Part shown: piece after piece, positions 8,031-16,250 of the stretch
Numbering within the stretch: position 1 is the stretch's first letter
Layout: each line of letters begins with the position of its first letter
NCBI GenBank assembly: GCA_913049785.1
Contig: CAJWXP010000017.1
Span: 1 to 44,029 of the forward strand
Origin: an uncultured Dehalococcoidia bacterium
GTDB taxonomy: Bacteria; Chloroflexota; Dehalococcoidia; Lucifugimonadales; UBA1127
Length of the DNA: 44,029 bases
Direction: 5' to 3'
The notes under the pieces: generated by a model
What the model was told of the DNA's origin: nothing
Database searches by the model: none
The model's input: only the letters and a program-made list of their open reading frames with translations
Position numbers and translations under genes: made by a program

Positions 8031-8175
8031 TGTTTGGGACTGGCCTGCGGGCCAGGAAGACTTTAGTCCCCTCGCCGCGGCGATATGTGTTGGGGCTTGG
8101 CCTGTGGGCCAGCCGGTCTTCAGTCTCCGCCGGAGGCCATATATCTCTTTAGTCCCCATCGCCTCAGCGATATGT
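8031..8175. repeat. Two-and-a-half copies of a tandem 55-56 bp double-hairpin repeat
   Basis: Copy A is 8031-8086 and copy B 8088-8142. Both read TGTT-GGG, then a GGCC-rich hairpin, then CTT-AGTC-CC, then a GCCG-rich hairpin, then ATAT; by eye about three quarters of positions agree. A third copy (about 8143-8175) has only the second half. The hairpins are CTGGCC/GGCCAG (8040-8055), a perfect 12-base palindrome TCGCCGCGGCGA (8072-8083), TTGGCC/GGCCAG (about 8098-8112), CTCC/GGAG and ATCGC/GCGAT. No U tract follows, so these are not standard terminators. The array sits between the convergent DUF362 and menG genes, a typical place for REP/BIME-like elements. 7911-8030 otherwise shows only AT-rich sequence. 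Confidence 0.75.
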
Positions 8176-8185
8176 GGGTGAAGCG

Positions 8186-8881
8186 TTACACCCTTCCCGA
8201 GTGAAGCGCGATGCTACCCAACATCAGGTTCCGGTAGCTCACATCGCGGAACCCTGCGTCAGTCATCTCAGCCACAAGCTCTGGAGGGGTCAGGTAGCGC
8301 TGAACGGAGTTCGGCAAGTACTGATAGGCCGTTCGACTCCCGGACAACGCCCAGCCTACCAACGGCAGCATCCCTCGGAAGCCTATGGTGTATACGGCTT
8401 TGCTGACGATGTTCTTGGGCTTCACGATGTCCAACACCACCAACCGACCGCCTGGCTTGAGCACTCGCTTGAATTCAGCGAGCCCTGCAGGGATGTCGTC
8501 CAGGTTGCGAAGGCCGAAGCCGATAGTTGCGCAATAGAAGGTGGCGTCGGGAAACGGCAATGCCAGCACATCACCTTGAATCGAGGCGACCTTGGTCGAT
8601 AGACCTTGCGCTGCTAGGAGCGGCATCGACCGTTGAAGCATGGGGTTCGAGAAGTCGAGCGCTGTGACGTGGGTGGCCTGGGTAGCCAGCGCTGCTGCAA
8701 GCTTGCCAGTGCCTGATGCCGCGTCCAATGCACGGTCGACGTGCTCAGGCGCAGCCAGTCGAACTGCCAATCGACGCCACGCCTCATCGCGACCAAACGA
8801 CGCAACGGTGTTGAAGGCGTCATACCGTTTGGCGATACGATCGAACATGCTCTGGACGCGCTGCGGGTGACCTGTGCTCAC
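8186..8881 (-). CDS. menG: Demethylmenaquinone methyltransferase (UbiE/MenG)
   Basis: A protein of 231 residues, the usual length. The opening FDRIAKRYDAFN is the UbiE/MenG signature; DAASGTGKLAAAL is the SAM-binding glycine motif I (Ala-Ser instead of the more common Gly-Cys or Gly-Thr); GFGLRNLDDIPAGLAEFKRV followed by LKPGGRLVVLD are the family's second signature. The enzyme methylates demethylmenaquinone with SAM in the last step of menaquinone synthesis, at the membrane face. The start appears to be a GTG. It is the last gene of the long minus-strand series, 18 bases after the SDR epimerase. A related C-methyltransferase role cannot be ruled out. Confidence 0.85.
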   Translation of the reverse strand: MSTGHPQRVQSMFDRIAKRYDAFNTVASFGRDEAWRRLAVRLAAPEHVDRALDAASGTGKLAAALATQATHVTALDFSNPMLQRSMPLLAAQGLSTKVASIQGDVLALPFPDATFYCATIGFGLRNLDDIPAGLAEFKRVLKPGGRLVVLDIVKPKNIVSKAVYTIGFRGMLPLVGWALSGSRTAYQYLPNSVQRYLTPPELVAEMTDAGFRDVSYRNLMLGSIALHSGRV

Positions 8882-8899
8882 TGGTCTGTGTTTTCTCCG

Positions 8900-9871
8900 T
8901 TACGAATTGTTGGTGGGCTTCTTGGCGAGCGTGGACGCTTCCAAAGCCTCCTGTGAGGTGTACTTGGGGCTGAAGCCTGTTTTCCGTTGCAGCTTCCCTA
9001 TGTCTGCCACCCACGGCCACCGGATCATGTCCAGTCCGCAAGCAGGGGAATCGCTTTGAAGCCTGAGCCCCCAGGAGAACTGCGTCAGTGGATACAGGAT
9101 TGCGGCAGGCACGGGAAACGCCCTCCTACCTGCTACCGCGGCTATATGACTATACGGGACTGTGCCACCCCCCGCCACGTTGTACACACCGGAGAACCGT
9201 TCCTTCAGACAGAGCTCCAACACGTCTCGCAGGTCGTCTTCATGGATGAACTGCATCTGCGGGTCAGTTCCACGGATGCGAACCAACAGCGGCTTCGAGA
9301 ACGCCTTGGTGATGAAGTTATCGGAATTGGGGCCCATGACCACGCAGCCACGCAGCATCGTGACCTTCGTATCGGGGTAGTCGGAGGCGTAGGCTTGAAG
9401 CAGCAGCTCTGTGCTGGCTTTGTCCTCGGCGTACTGAAACCCACGTACGGGCCATACCTGGGAATCCTCGGTGAACGGAGCGTCGTTGGCAGGATGGGCG
9501 CCGTACACGGTACTGCTGCTGAGGTAGACGATGTGGTCGACATCCGCGAATTGGCAGCTTTGCAGCACCCTGGCAGTCCCGCCGACGTTAATGCGACGAG
9601 CAGCCTCTCGGTTGCGACCGGGTTTGAGTTGAAAGGCCAGGTGGACCACGGAAGCGATGCCGTGGTCTTTGAGTAGGTCGTCTATCGGTTGGAGGATGTC
9701 GCGTTGGTAGCTGTGGACTTTGGTGTGGACGAGGTCGATGGGTCGTGCGTCGAGGGCAACCACTGCGCCTACATCGTCGGAAGCTGCCAGACTCGCAACC
9801 AGTCGTGAGCCGATGGAGCCCGCTGCCCCCGTGACTGCAACGCGCAGGCCGTTAGCCATCGGGGACGACAT
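8900..9871 (-). CDS. Extended SDR NAD-dependent epimerase/dehydratase
   Basis: About 323 residues from ATG 9871 (ATG 9859 is equally possible; no ribosome binding site separates them). The start overlaps the end of the preceding gene, so translation is probably coupled. RVAVTGAAGSIGSRLVASL is the NAD-binding turn; HLAFQL marks strand 4; SSSTVYG carries the catalytic Ser/Thr; YAEDK provides Tyr and Lys. The acidic residue in ALDAR favours NAD. Such enzymes act on nucleotide sugars or related carbonyl compounds; the substrate is not readable from sequence. The gene follows the sugar kinase/aldolase module and precedes menG. Confidence 0.8.
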   Translation of the reverse strand: MSSPMANGLRVAVTGAAGSIGSRLVASLAASDDVGAVVALDARPIDLVHTKVHSYQRDILQPIDDLLKDHGIASVVHLAFQLKPGRNREAARRINVGGTARVLQSCQFADVDHIVYLSSSTVYGAHPANDAPFTEDSQVWPVRGFQYAEDKASTELLLQAYASDYPDTKVTMLRGCVVMGPNSDNFITKAFSKPLLVRIRGTDPQMQFIHEDDLRDVLELCLKERFSGVYNVAGGGTVPYSHIAAVAGRRAFPVPAAILYPLTQFSWGLRLQSDSPACGLDMIRWPWVADIGKLQRKTGFSPKYTSQEALEASTLAKKPTNNS

Positions 9872-10223
9872 CGGTGAAATCGAATCGCAGTGTGCCCAGT
9901 CCCTGCACATCGAACGCCATGCCCACCTTGTGGGTGCCAGGTGTCAGCGTGATGCCGGAGGCGGTTATGGTGGTGGCTCGGTTCATGGCCAGGCTGAACG
10001 GCACGTCCTTGGTGACCTCGGAGAAAGAAACGATGCGGTCCTCCACGGTGAAGTGGGAGTCGTCCATGGGGATCTCATCCCCATCAAGAGTAAGCGGTAG
10101 CATTCCCCTGGCGTAACCGGAGCCAAGGGAGTTCTTGATCTCAAAGGCCAGGCCCTCTGGGGTGGCTCGCAAGCTACCCTTCACGTAAAGTCTGCGGAGG
10201 AGAAATCCAGGAACAGTGATCAC
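9852..10223 (-). CDS. Conserved hypothetical beta-rich protein
   Basis: A protein of 123 residues. Its GTG start overlaps the aldolase stop codon by one base (TAGTG), so it is very likely translated by coupling. The sequence alternates hydrophobic and polar residues (FLLRRLYVKGSLRAT, FEIKNSL, PGTHKVGMAFDVQGLG, LRFDFTDVV), as in an all-beta fold. I recall similar proteins from Chloroflexota but know no function for them. No catalytic residues or signal peptide are evident. Its position between the aldolase and the epimerase suggests a role in that module, perhaps as a binding or regulatory subunit. Confidence 0.65.
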   Translation of the reverse strand: MITVPGFLLRRLYVKGSLRATPEGLAFEIKNSLGSGYARGMLPLTLDGDEIPMDDSHFTVEDRIVSFSEVTKDVPFSLAMNRATTITASGITLTPGTHKVGMAFDVQGLGTLRFDFTDVVPDG

Positions 10224-10891
10224 TAGGCGTTCTCTTCCATTGTGCGATGCATCTGGTACAAGCCCTCTTCTACAGAGATTACTTCGGGTGGGAGCAACCG
10301 CTCAGTCCCTAAGAGCTTGGTCATCACGCAGATCTGTGCCGCTCGCTCCACCAACACTGCCACGTCCATCGCAGCATCCAGGTCATGACCAACAGCTACA
10401 AGCCCGTGGTTGCTCAGCAGCGCGGCGCTCCGGCCTTCCAACGCTTCACAGGCGCTTTGGGCCAGCTCCTCACTGCCGGGTGGCTGGTACGGCGCAACGC
10501 GGACTTCGCCACCTACCAACACCACCACCTCGTCGATGACCGGCGGTATTGCGATGTTGCTGACAGCACAGACGCTGGCGTAGACGGAGTGGGTGTGCAC
10601 CACGGAACGGACGTCGCGACGAGCGGTGTACACCGCAACGTGGAGCATAGTCTCTGAAGATGGTGGGAGCTCGCCGTACAGCGGGTCGCCTTCGAAATCG
10701 ATGACAGGGATGTCCGCGGCCGTCATGGACCGGTAGGCGCGTCGACTGGGAGTAATGGCCAATAGTGGGGTCTCACCAGGTATAAGGAGGCTGACGTTGC
10801 CGCTGGCCCCGGAGACAAGGCCCTGTCGGGCTAACTCTTGGGCCGTTTCCAGCACCGCGGTGCGCTCGGCCAACCATAGATCTGACGCCAT
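10223..10891 (-). CDS. Class II aldolase/adducin family protein (FucA-like)
   Basis: A protein of 222 residues, typical for the family. SGASGNVS near residues 27-34 is the phosphate-binding loop; Glu80 (SSET) is the catalytic acid; His99 and His101 (HTHS) and His162 (NHGLVAVG) are the zinc ligands. All key residues are present. Members split sugar phosphates such as fuculose-1-phosphate into dihydroxyacetone phosphate and an aldehyde, or act as decarboxylases on oxidised sugar-acid phosphates. Standing downstream of an FGGY kinase and a 2-hydroxyacid dehydrogenase, it most likely takes their phosphorylated product. Substrate unknown. Confidence 0.85.
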   Translation of the reverse strand: MASDLWLAERTAVLETAQELARQGLVSGASGNVSLLIPGETPLLAITPSRRAYRSMTAADIPVIDFEGDPLYGELPPSSETMLHVAVYTARRDVRSVVHTHSVYASVCAVSNIAIPPVIDEVVVLVGGEVRVAPYQPPGSEELAQSACEALEGRSAALLSNHGLVAVGHDLDAAMDVAVLVERAAQICVMTKLLGTERLLPPEVISVEEGLYQMHRTMEENA

Positions 10892-10953
10892 TGCCTAATC
10901 CCCCGTGTCTGACTGTCGGCTATTGTAGTCTTCCATTGTGGGCGAGGCTACTC

Positions 10954-12462
10954 CTACAGGAGCCCTTTCAACCGCTCCTGGGCCTCAAGCCATCGACCGT
11001 AGTGTTCTTCGTATTCGCCGGAGATACCGGGTTGCGGGTCGATGGTCCGCAGCCCCTTTGAGTCGATGTTTGCCACTGTCGCCAGGTCAGCGTCGGTCAG
11101 CGATGCTCCTGCGACGAGGGTGGCTCCGACGGCGCTGGCGTGTGGAGTAGCAGCGACGTTGATCTGTCGACCAAGCACATCGGCCAGAATCTGGTTGAAC
11201 AACGTAGTGCGCGTCATCCCACCACCCAGGGAGATGCTGCTTGCCGGGACGCCCGTCACCTCTTCCAGCAACTCGCAGGCTCCCCGTATGGCATAGGCGA
11301 TGTTCTCCATTGCACCGCGCGCCAGGTGTCCCTGCCCGTAGTCACTGAAGGTGGTCGGCACGGGGAAGATAAACCCGCCGGATCGCAAGCCGGGTCGTGA
11401 CAAATCCAACGGCGCAGGTCCAAGCAGAGCCAGCAAGCCATCGGAGCCCGGTTCGACGTTGTTCGCCATGCCCTCCATGGCCTGATAGGCGTCGTCGGCA
11501 GTGCCGAAGACGAGATCGCGGAGCCATCGATAGGCGTTTCCACCGTCGCCTGCATTGGCCTCAGCAATCCAGCGGTCAGGCACCACGTGTCGACCCACCC
11601 AGGTGCGCTTCGCAGCATCTGGCTGAGGTGCAGCAGTGATGGCCTGGGCGGTCACGCTCCATCCTGCCAGCACACCTACGTCACCGGGCTGCACAACACC
11701 CATCGCCAGGAGTCCGCACTGTGTGTCGGGGCCAGCAACAACGATTGGGGTGCCTTGTTTTACGCCGGTGGCTTTGGCAACCGACTTGGTCACGCTACCG
11801 ATGGATGTGCAGGGCTTGGTCAGGGGCGGGAAGCAGTCTGTGCGTAGGCCCAGTTGCTCCAATAGCGAGGTAGCCCAGCCTCCGGATGCGATCTCCAACA
11901 AGCCCGCTTCCGCAACCAACGTCTCTTGCGCTGCGATCTCTCCAGTGAGTCGATAGGCAACCCAGTCGGCAAGGGTAAACACCGTAGCTATGCGGTCATA
12001 CACGTCAGGGCGATTGGCCTGGAACCACCGTAGCTTGGCCGGTGCAAAGAAGAATGAAGGTAGGTGCCCTGTGGTGGCGTAGACGATGTCGGGAAAATCA
12101 TCGTCCAGGGCAGCGCCTTCAAATACTGCTCGCAAATCCAAGTTCGGGGCGAGGTAGAGCTCACGACCATCTTTGTCTAGAAACCCGACGCCCTGACGCT
12201 GGGAGGTGATACCTATAGCGGCCATAGAGTTTTCTGTAATGTTTACAGAATGTAATATTTGGTTTATCAGATTCAGAATTGTAGCCCAAAGCTCGTCGGG
12301 CAAGAACTCTCGAGTCAGCTCCGAAGCGTCGTCGGGCGTGACCAATGATGTGGGAGCGAGGGACGACGCCAGGACGTGGCCTGTTTGGTCAGTGGCCACA
12401 ACCTTTATCGAGCTGGTGCCGATGTCGATCGCAAGGAGGGTTTCTTGCAGTTGTTGAGTCAT
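10954..12462 (-). CDS. FGGY-family carbohydrate kinase
   Basis: A protein of 502 residues, full length. AIDIGTSSIKVVATD is the N-terminal ATPase phosphate-1 motif; GITSQRQGVGFLD is the sugar-binding part seen in xylulokinase-like members; AGPDTQCGLLAMGV is phosphate-2; SLGGGMTRTTLFNQILADVLG is the adenosine and FGGY-2 region. It phosphorylates a sugar, polyol or related compound with ATP. The start shares ATGA with the stop of the dehydrogenase gene. Bacillus yoaC/yoaD is a comparable kinase/dehydrogenase pair. Within the otherwise GC-rich gene, 12234-12260 is a conspicuous AT-rich patch with a perfect CTGTAA-TGT-TTACAG palindrome. Confidence 0.85.
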   Translation of the reverse strand: MTQQLQETLLAIDIGTSSIKVVATDQTGHVLASSLAPTSLVTPDDASELTREFLPDELWATILNLINQILHSVNITENSMAAIGITSQRQGVGFLDKDGRELYLAPNLDLRAVFEGAALDDDFPDIVYATTGHLPSFFFAPAKLRWFQANRPDVYDRIATVFTLADWVAYRLTGEIAAQETLVAEAGLLEIASGGWATSLLEQLGLRTDCFPPLTKPCTSIGSVTKSVAKATGVKQGTPIVVAGPDTQCGLLAMGVVQPGDVGVLAGWSVTAQAITAAPQPDAAKRTWVGRHVVPDRWIAEANAGDGGNAYRWLRDLVFGTADDAYQAMEGMANNVEPGSDGLLALLGPAPLDLSRPGLRSGGFIFPVPTTFSDYGQGHLARGAMENIAYAIRGACELLEEVTGVPASSISLGGGMTRTTLFNQILADVLGRQINVAATPHASAVGATLVAGASLTDADLATVANIDSKGLRTIDPQPGISGEYEEHYGRWLEAQERLKGLL

Positions 12463-13400
12463 GATCGCGACCTAGCAAATTGAAGCAGGTCACGAGTGAT
12501 CATTTGTGAGTAACGTTCAATGGTTTCCGCCGTTGCGCCACCTATATGCGGTGTTAGGATAACGTTGTCGAGCTTCAGTAGCGGACTGTTGGGCACAACA
12601 GGGTGAGTCTCATAGACATCGAGGGCAGCCCCCGCGATGCGCCTTGCTTGGAGCGCTTCTACCAACGCAGCCTCGTCCACCAATGCCGCAGAGGCCGTGT
12701 TGATGAGATAACCCGTCGGCTGCATCAACGCCAGTTGCCTCTTACCGATCATGCCAATAGTCTCCGGAGTCTCGGGAACGTGTAAAGTTACAACATTACT
12801 ATGTGTTAGAAGTTCTTCAAGCGTCGACATCGCTACATACCTGGGGGCAGTGGGGTACGGGTCGTAGCCGAGTATACGCATACCCAGCGCGTGGCCTAAT
12901 CGAGCGACACGCTTCCCAATAGTGCCGAGGCCCACAACGCCGAGGGTCTTGCCAGCTAGCTCGGTGCCGCGACGCTCGGTGTAGGGTGTCAGCGGGTCTT
13001 CCCACCGCCCACTGCTGACGTAGGTATGCGACTCCAGTATGCGGCGTGCCAGGGCGAATGCGAAGCCTATGGTCAGCTCTGCGACGGCGTTGGCATTACG
13101 ACCTGGCGTGTTTACTACGACGACCCCGTGAGCTACTGCTGCTTCCAAATCGACCTGGTTCGTAGCGTTGCGACAGAGGCCGATGAACTTCAACGGCGAT
13201 GGGTCTTCAAAGACCTCATCGAAGAGGAAGTCAATTTCTACAATCACTACTTCGATGGCTTCTTCAGCTAGGCGGACAGCCAGCTCCGCCGGGTCCCAGA
13301 GTTGCTTGGTCTCTGTCCACGGCTCGTAGGCGACGGACATGCGTGTGCTGAGCTGGTCTATTGACTTTTGCGAAAAGGGGGCAAGGATGAGGGCCTTCAT
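12459..13400 (-). CDS. D-2-hydroxyacid dehydrogenase lacking the catalytic Arg
   Basis: A protein of 313 residues starting at ATG 13400 with GGAGG seven bases upstream. The Rossmann motif GVVGLGTIGKRVARLG (154-169) and Asp180 indicate NAD use. Catalytic Glu264 (DVYETHP) and His285 (TPHIGG) are present. However, the substrate-binding arginine, normally in an NTARG or NTARA motif, is Ser237 here (LINTASAALVDE). In this family that Arg holds the substrate carboxylate, so the enzyme may use another substrate or be inactive. The closest type is the PGDH/YoaD branch. It overlaps the FGGY kinase by four bases, so the two are translated together. Confidence 0.8.
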   Translation of the reverse strand: MKALILAPFSQKSIDQLSTRMSVAYEPWTETKQLWDPAELAVRLAEEAIEVVIVEIDFLFDEVFEDPSPLKFIGLCRNATNQVDLEAAVAHGVVVVNTPGRNANAVAELTIGFAFALARRILESHTYVSSGRWEDPLTPYTERRGTELAGKTLGVVGLGTIGKRVARLGHALGMRILGYDPYPTAPRYVAMSTLEELLTHSNVVTLHVPETPETIGMIGKRQLALMQPTGYLINTASAALVDEAALVEALQARRIAGAALDVYETHPVVPNSPLLKLDNVILTPHIGGATAETIERYSQMITRDLLQFARSRS

Positions 13401-13414
13401 CTATGGCCTCCGGT

Positions 13415-13903
13415 CTACTTGGCCTGAACCTGGGTTAGTTGGAATGCTCGCGCTCCCAAAAGGCGCACGTCTTCCGGTGGTGGTTCAGCCGATTCGCCTG
13501 CTCGTTCAAGCGCAATGCCGGACGCAAGCTCCTCCTCCGTTACCCACCGCCAACCGTCCGGGATGGTGGTCACCTGGTGCAGCGGGCGACACACATAGAT
13601 GAAATCGATGTGCTGGTGAAACCCCACCACAGGGTCGTCGATGTCCTCCACCATGATGGTGAGTGGAGGCTGGACCTGTATGGGATAGTCCATTGTAATG
13701 TCTAGATTACTAGTAGGAACGACCTCTGTCTGAACTCCCGTTTCCTCTTCCACTTCACGCAGGACAGCCTGCACGGGATCCTCGTTGTCCATGACGTGGC
13801 CGCCCGGCGGAAGCCATGCTTTGACTTTAGCGTGCCAGTGCAGCAGCGTAGCGCCGTCCTGGACGACGAACCCTGTGGATGTGAAGTGTCTAACGAGTGC
13901 CAT
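13415..13903 (-). CDS. Nudix hydrolase
   Basis: About 162 residues from ATG 13903, which has AAGGG upstream; an ATG six codons earlier is less likely. The Nudix box is complete: Gly-Gly at the start, Glu in DNEDPVQAV, then REVEEETGV, matching Gx5Ex7REUxEExGU. WLPPGGHV precedes it. These enzymes use Mg2+ to cleave nucleoside diphosphates linked to another group, and in isoprenoid clusters may act on prenyl or sugar diphosphates, but the substrate cannot be read here. It lies 63 bases after hpnE and 14 bases before the dehydrogenase. 13695-13710 holds a GTAAT-N6-ATTAC palindrome inside the gene. Confidence 0.85.
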   Translation of the reverse strand: MALVRHFTSTGFVVQDGATLLHWHAKVKAWLPPGGHVMDNEDPVQAVLREVEEETGVQTEVVPTSNLDITMDYPIQVQPPLTIMVEDIDDPVVGFHQHIDFIYVCRPLHQVTTIPDGWRWVTEEELASGIALERAGESAEPPPEDVRLLGARAFQLTQVQAK

Positions 13904-13966
13904 GAGGCTGCCCTTTCGCATCTTGAAATGGACACGGGCCAGATTGCCATGTGCAGCCAGGGGATG

Positions 13967-15367
13967 TCAAGACGACGCGGGCTCGGAGAGTGCAGCGTCC
14001 AAGGCTCTCACAACTTCAGTAGCGGCCAACCGACCGCTACGAACTGCCGACTCCATCGTTGCGGGCCAACCTGTCTGTGTCCAATCACCCGCAAGCACCA
14101 GGTTTCCCACGGGAGTCTGTTGCGGCAGTCTATGGGCCTGCGCACCGGGCGTGCACCGGAAGGTAGCGGCAAGCTGCTTGACAACGATGAACCGCTCCAC
14201 CGTGGCGGTAGCAGCCTCCGGGAAGACTTGCTCCAGCTCCGGTAGAACCATGGCGCGAAGGGCCTCCTTGGCCATCGGGGCGTGTTCCCATGCGCCGCTC
14301 ATGGATACGCAAAGGTATTGGCCGGGGCCCGGCAGTCCTTGGATGCGCGACTTGTTGAACACCCACTGGAGGGGGCTGTCCAGGGCCGCCAGGAAATCTT
14401 CCTCCATGACAGGACGGTCGTACCACACGTGGATGCCGACGATCGGCGACCACTCAAGCTTGTTGGCCGGGGCGAAGTACCGGTCCGCGGCCAACTCCGG
14501 TGAGAGCAACTCAGGCAAAACGTCCCAGGGCACGGCTGAGACCACAGTGTCTGCTGGCAGAACCTCCAAACCTGTGTCAACGCCTGTGACATTACTATGT
14601 GTAATGATAAGTTTGGTAGCTGCGTTTCCTAACAGGACTTGACCACCGTGTTGGGTGATGTAGTCCTTGGCGGCATCGCTAATAAGCTCGGTGAGGCCGA
14701 CGCGTGAATACCCGATATTGGCGCTGTTCCTCCCGTGAAGTAGGCCGTCCTGAAAAGCCATGATGCCCATGTATGCGCTGACATCGCTGACTGAATCATT
14801 GAGGATCGGCAGCGTGATGAGGTTCCAGAGGACATCGCATGACCGATCCGACTGCCCATGTTGCTTGAGCCAATCCCTGAAAGTCTGCCCTTCCAACGCT
14901 TCGCGATGCTTCTCCTTGTCCATGCGGTGGATGCTCAGCATTGCGAGCCCAGCACGTACCTTGTCGCGTAGGCCTAGATGCGGGAATTTGAGAAAAGATG
15001 GTATCAGGTGAAGAGGTGCAGGGAGAAAAGGTGCTGCAGAGAACAGACCCACTTTGCCCTTGCGATCGACTACAGGTATGCGGAGTCGCCGTTGGAGCGT
15101 CGTGCGGTCAAACACGCCTAGCTGCTGCAGGAACCCGGTGTACGCCGTGCAGCAGCCTAGATAGACGTGTTGGCCATTATCGACCTCCTGGCCTGTCTCG
15201 GCATCGGTGAAGGAATAGGCACGACCGCCCAAGAAGGGTCGCTTCTCCAGCAGGGTGACTTGAACACCTTGATCCACCAGCGCGCAGGCGGCTGAGAGGC
15301 CAGCAAGGCCTCCACCGATCACCACGCAGTGGCCACGCGCTCCAGGGGAACGTAGCTCTGACACCAT
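13967..15367 (-). CDS. hpnE: Squalene-forming FAD desaturase HpnE
   Basis: A protein of 466 residues. CVVIGGGLAGLSAACALVDQ with VTLLEKRPFLGGRAYSF is the FAD dinucleotide-binding motif of the phytoene-desaturase/amine-oxidase family; DNGQHVYLGC is typical of HpnE; LAGDWTQTGWPATMESAVRSG near the C terminus closes the FAD site. HpnE reduces hydroxysqualene, made by HpnC from presqualene diphosphate, to squalene. The annotated ATG overlaps the 3' end of hpnD by 49 bases; a GTG further in still overlaps, so the two genes are physically interlocked. An AT-rich palindrome, CATTAC-N5-GTAATG, lies at 14590-14606. Confidence 0.92.
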   Translation of the reverse strand: MVSELRSPGARGHCVVIGGGLAGLSAACALVDQGVQVTLLEKRPFLGGRAYSFTDAETGQEVDNGQHVYLGCCTAYTGFLQQLGVFDRTTLQRRLRIPVVDRKGKVGLFSAAPFLPAPLHLIPSFLKFPHLGLRDKVRAGLAMLSIHRMDKEKHREALEGQTFRDWLKQHGQSDRSCDVLWNLITLPILNDSVSDVSAYMGIMAFQDGLLHGRNSANIGYSRVGLTELISDAAKDYITQHGGQVLLGNAATKLIITHSNVTGVDTGLEVLPADTVVSAVPWDVLPELLSPELAADRYFAPANKLEWSPIVGIHVWYDRPVMEEDFLAALDSPLQWVFNKSRIQGLPGPGQYLCVSMSGAWEHAPMAKEALRAMVLPELEQVFPEAATATVERFIVVKQLAATFRCTPGAQAHRLPQQTPVGNLVLAGDWTQTGWPATMESAVRSGRLAATEVVRALDAALSEPASS

Positions 15368-16206
15368 AATCGCACCGTCAGAAACAGCTTTTCACGGGAT
15401 GGGAGGGATATCCGACGCTCGTAGACGTCGTAGCCCTTGGCCTCAATGGAATCAAGGACATGGCTGTAGATGCCGCCGAGCACCGATGGGCAGGCTCGAG
15501 TACGCATTGGCAGCAGTTTCAACAGCTGCTTGCCCTTGGTGAAGTACTCTCGGGCCCTGGCGACCTGAAACTCCATGAACTTCTCGAAGTTCTCGTTGAG
15601 CTCCCCGGCCATCAGCTGCTCTTCCGTGTAGCCGAAGCGGGCAAGCTCATCCTGTGGGAGGTAGATTCTACCGATCTCTGAATCCTCCCGGATGTCGCGC
15701 AGGATATTGGTGAGTTGCATCGCAAGACCAAGGTCGATGGCGTACTCGCGGGCCTTGGGGTCGCTGTAGCCGCAAACCTGGATACAGATCAGACCGACCA
15801 CAGAGGCCACGCGATAGCAGTATTCACGGAGGTCGTCAAAGGTCTCGTAGCGGGTGATGGTCAGATCCATCTCAACACCGCGGATTACCTCAATCAAGTC
15901 TTCCCAAGGGATGCCGTACTCTTGAACTGCATGGGCCAGCGCCTGGTACACGGGGCCTTCCGCTTGTCCGTTCTTCGCCCGCTCTAACGCGCCCTCAACC
16001 TCACGCAGCTGCTGAAGCTTCTCTTCGATGGGCAGATCATCGTCGGCGATATCGTCACACAGTCGACAGAACGCGTAGGCGGCGTAGATGGCGCGACGTC
16101 GTGGTCCAGGCAACGTGACGAAGGCGTAGTAGAAGTTCTTGGCTTCCGCCTTGGTAACCCGCTGGCAGTGTGCGTAGGCCTCTGTGGGGATTGGGATTGC
16201 CACCAT
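15319..16206 (-). CDS. hpnD: Presqualene diphosphate synthase HpnD
   Basis: A protein of 295 residues from ATG 16206 (GGAGAAACC upstream). The frame extends further 5' but that part is the antisense-frame shadow of hpnC. Trans-prenyltransferase features: RRRAIYAAYAFCRLCDDIADD with Asp51/Asp52/Asp55 as the first Asp-rich motif, RYETFDDLREYCYRVASVVG, and NILRDIREDSEIGRIYLPQ as the second. HpnD joins two farnesyl diphosphates into presqualene diphosphate at the membrane. A phytoene synthase could look alike, but the hpnC/hpnE/shc neighbours settle the call. Confidence 0.92.
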   Translation of the reverse strand: MVAIPIPTEAYAHCQRVTKAEAKNFYYAFVTLPGPRRRAIYAAYAFCRLCDDIADDDLPIEEKLQQLREVEGALERAKNGQAEGPVYQALAHAVQEYGIPWEDLIEVIRGVEMDLTITRYETFDDLREYCYRVASVVGLICIQVCGYSDPKAREYAIDLGLAMQLTNILRDIREDSEIGRIYLPQDELARFGYTEEQLMAGELNENFEKFMEFQVARAREYFTKGKQLLKLLPMRTRACPSVLGGIYSHVLDSIEAKGYDVYERRISLPSREKLFLTVRLWCQSYVPLERVATAW

Positions 16207-16250
16207 GGTTTCTCCGTGTCTCTGTCTGATGGGCGCTGGTATGTACCTAA

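Noticed and set aside
8031-8175. Possible CRISPR array in the hairpin-rich intergenic region
   Set aside because: The repeats are tandem without unique spacers, diverged between copies, and there is no cas operon; the solitary Cas4-like gene is 4 kb away and unrelated in context.
13785-14642. Long open frame on the plus strand (285 codons)
   Set aside because: It lies wholly antisense to the Nudix and hpnE genes, whose motifs are unmistakable; its translation is Ser/Arg-rich and has no domain features.
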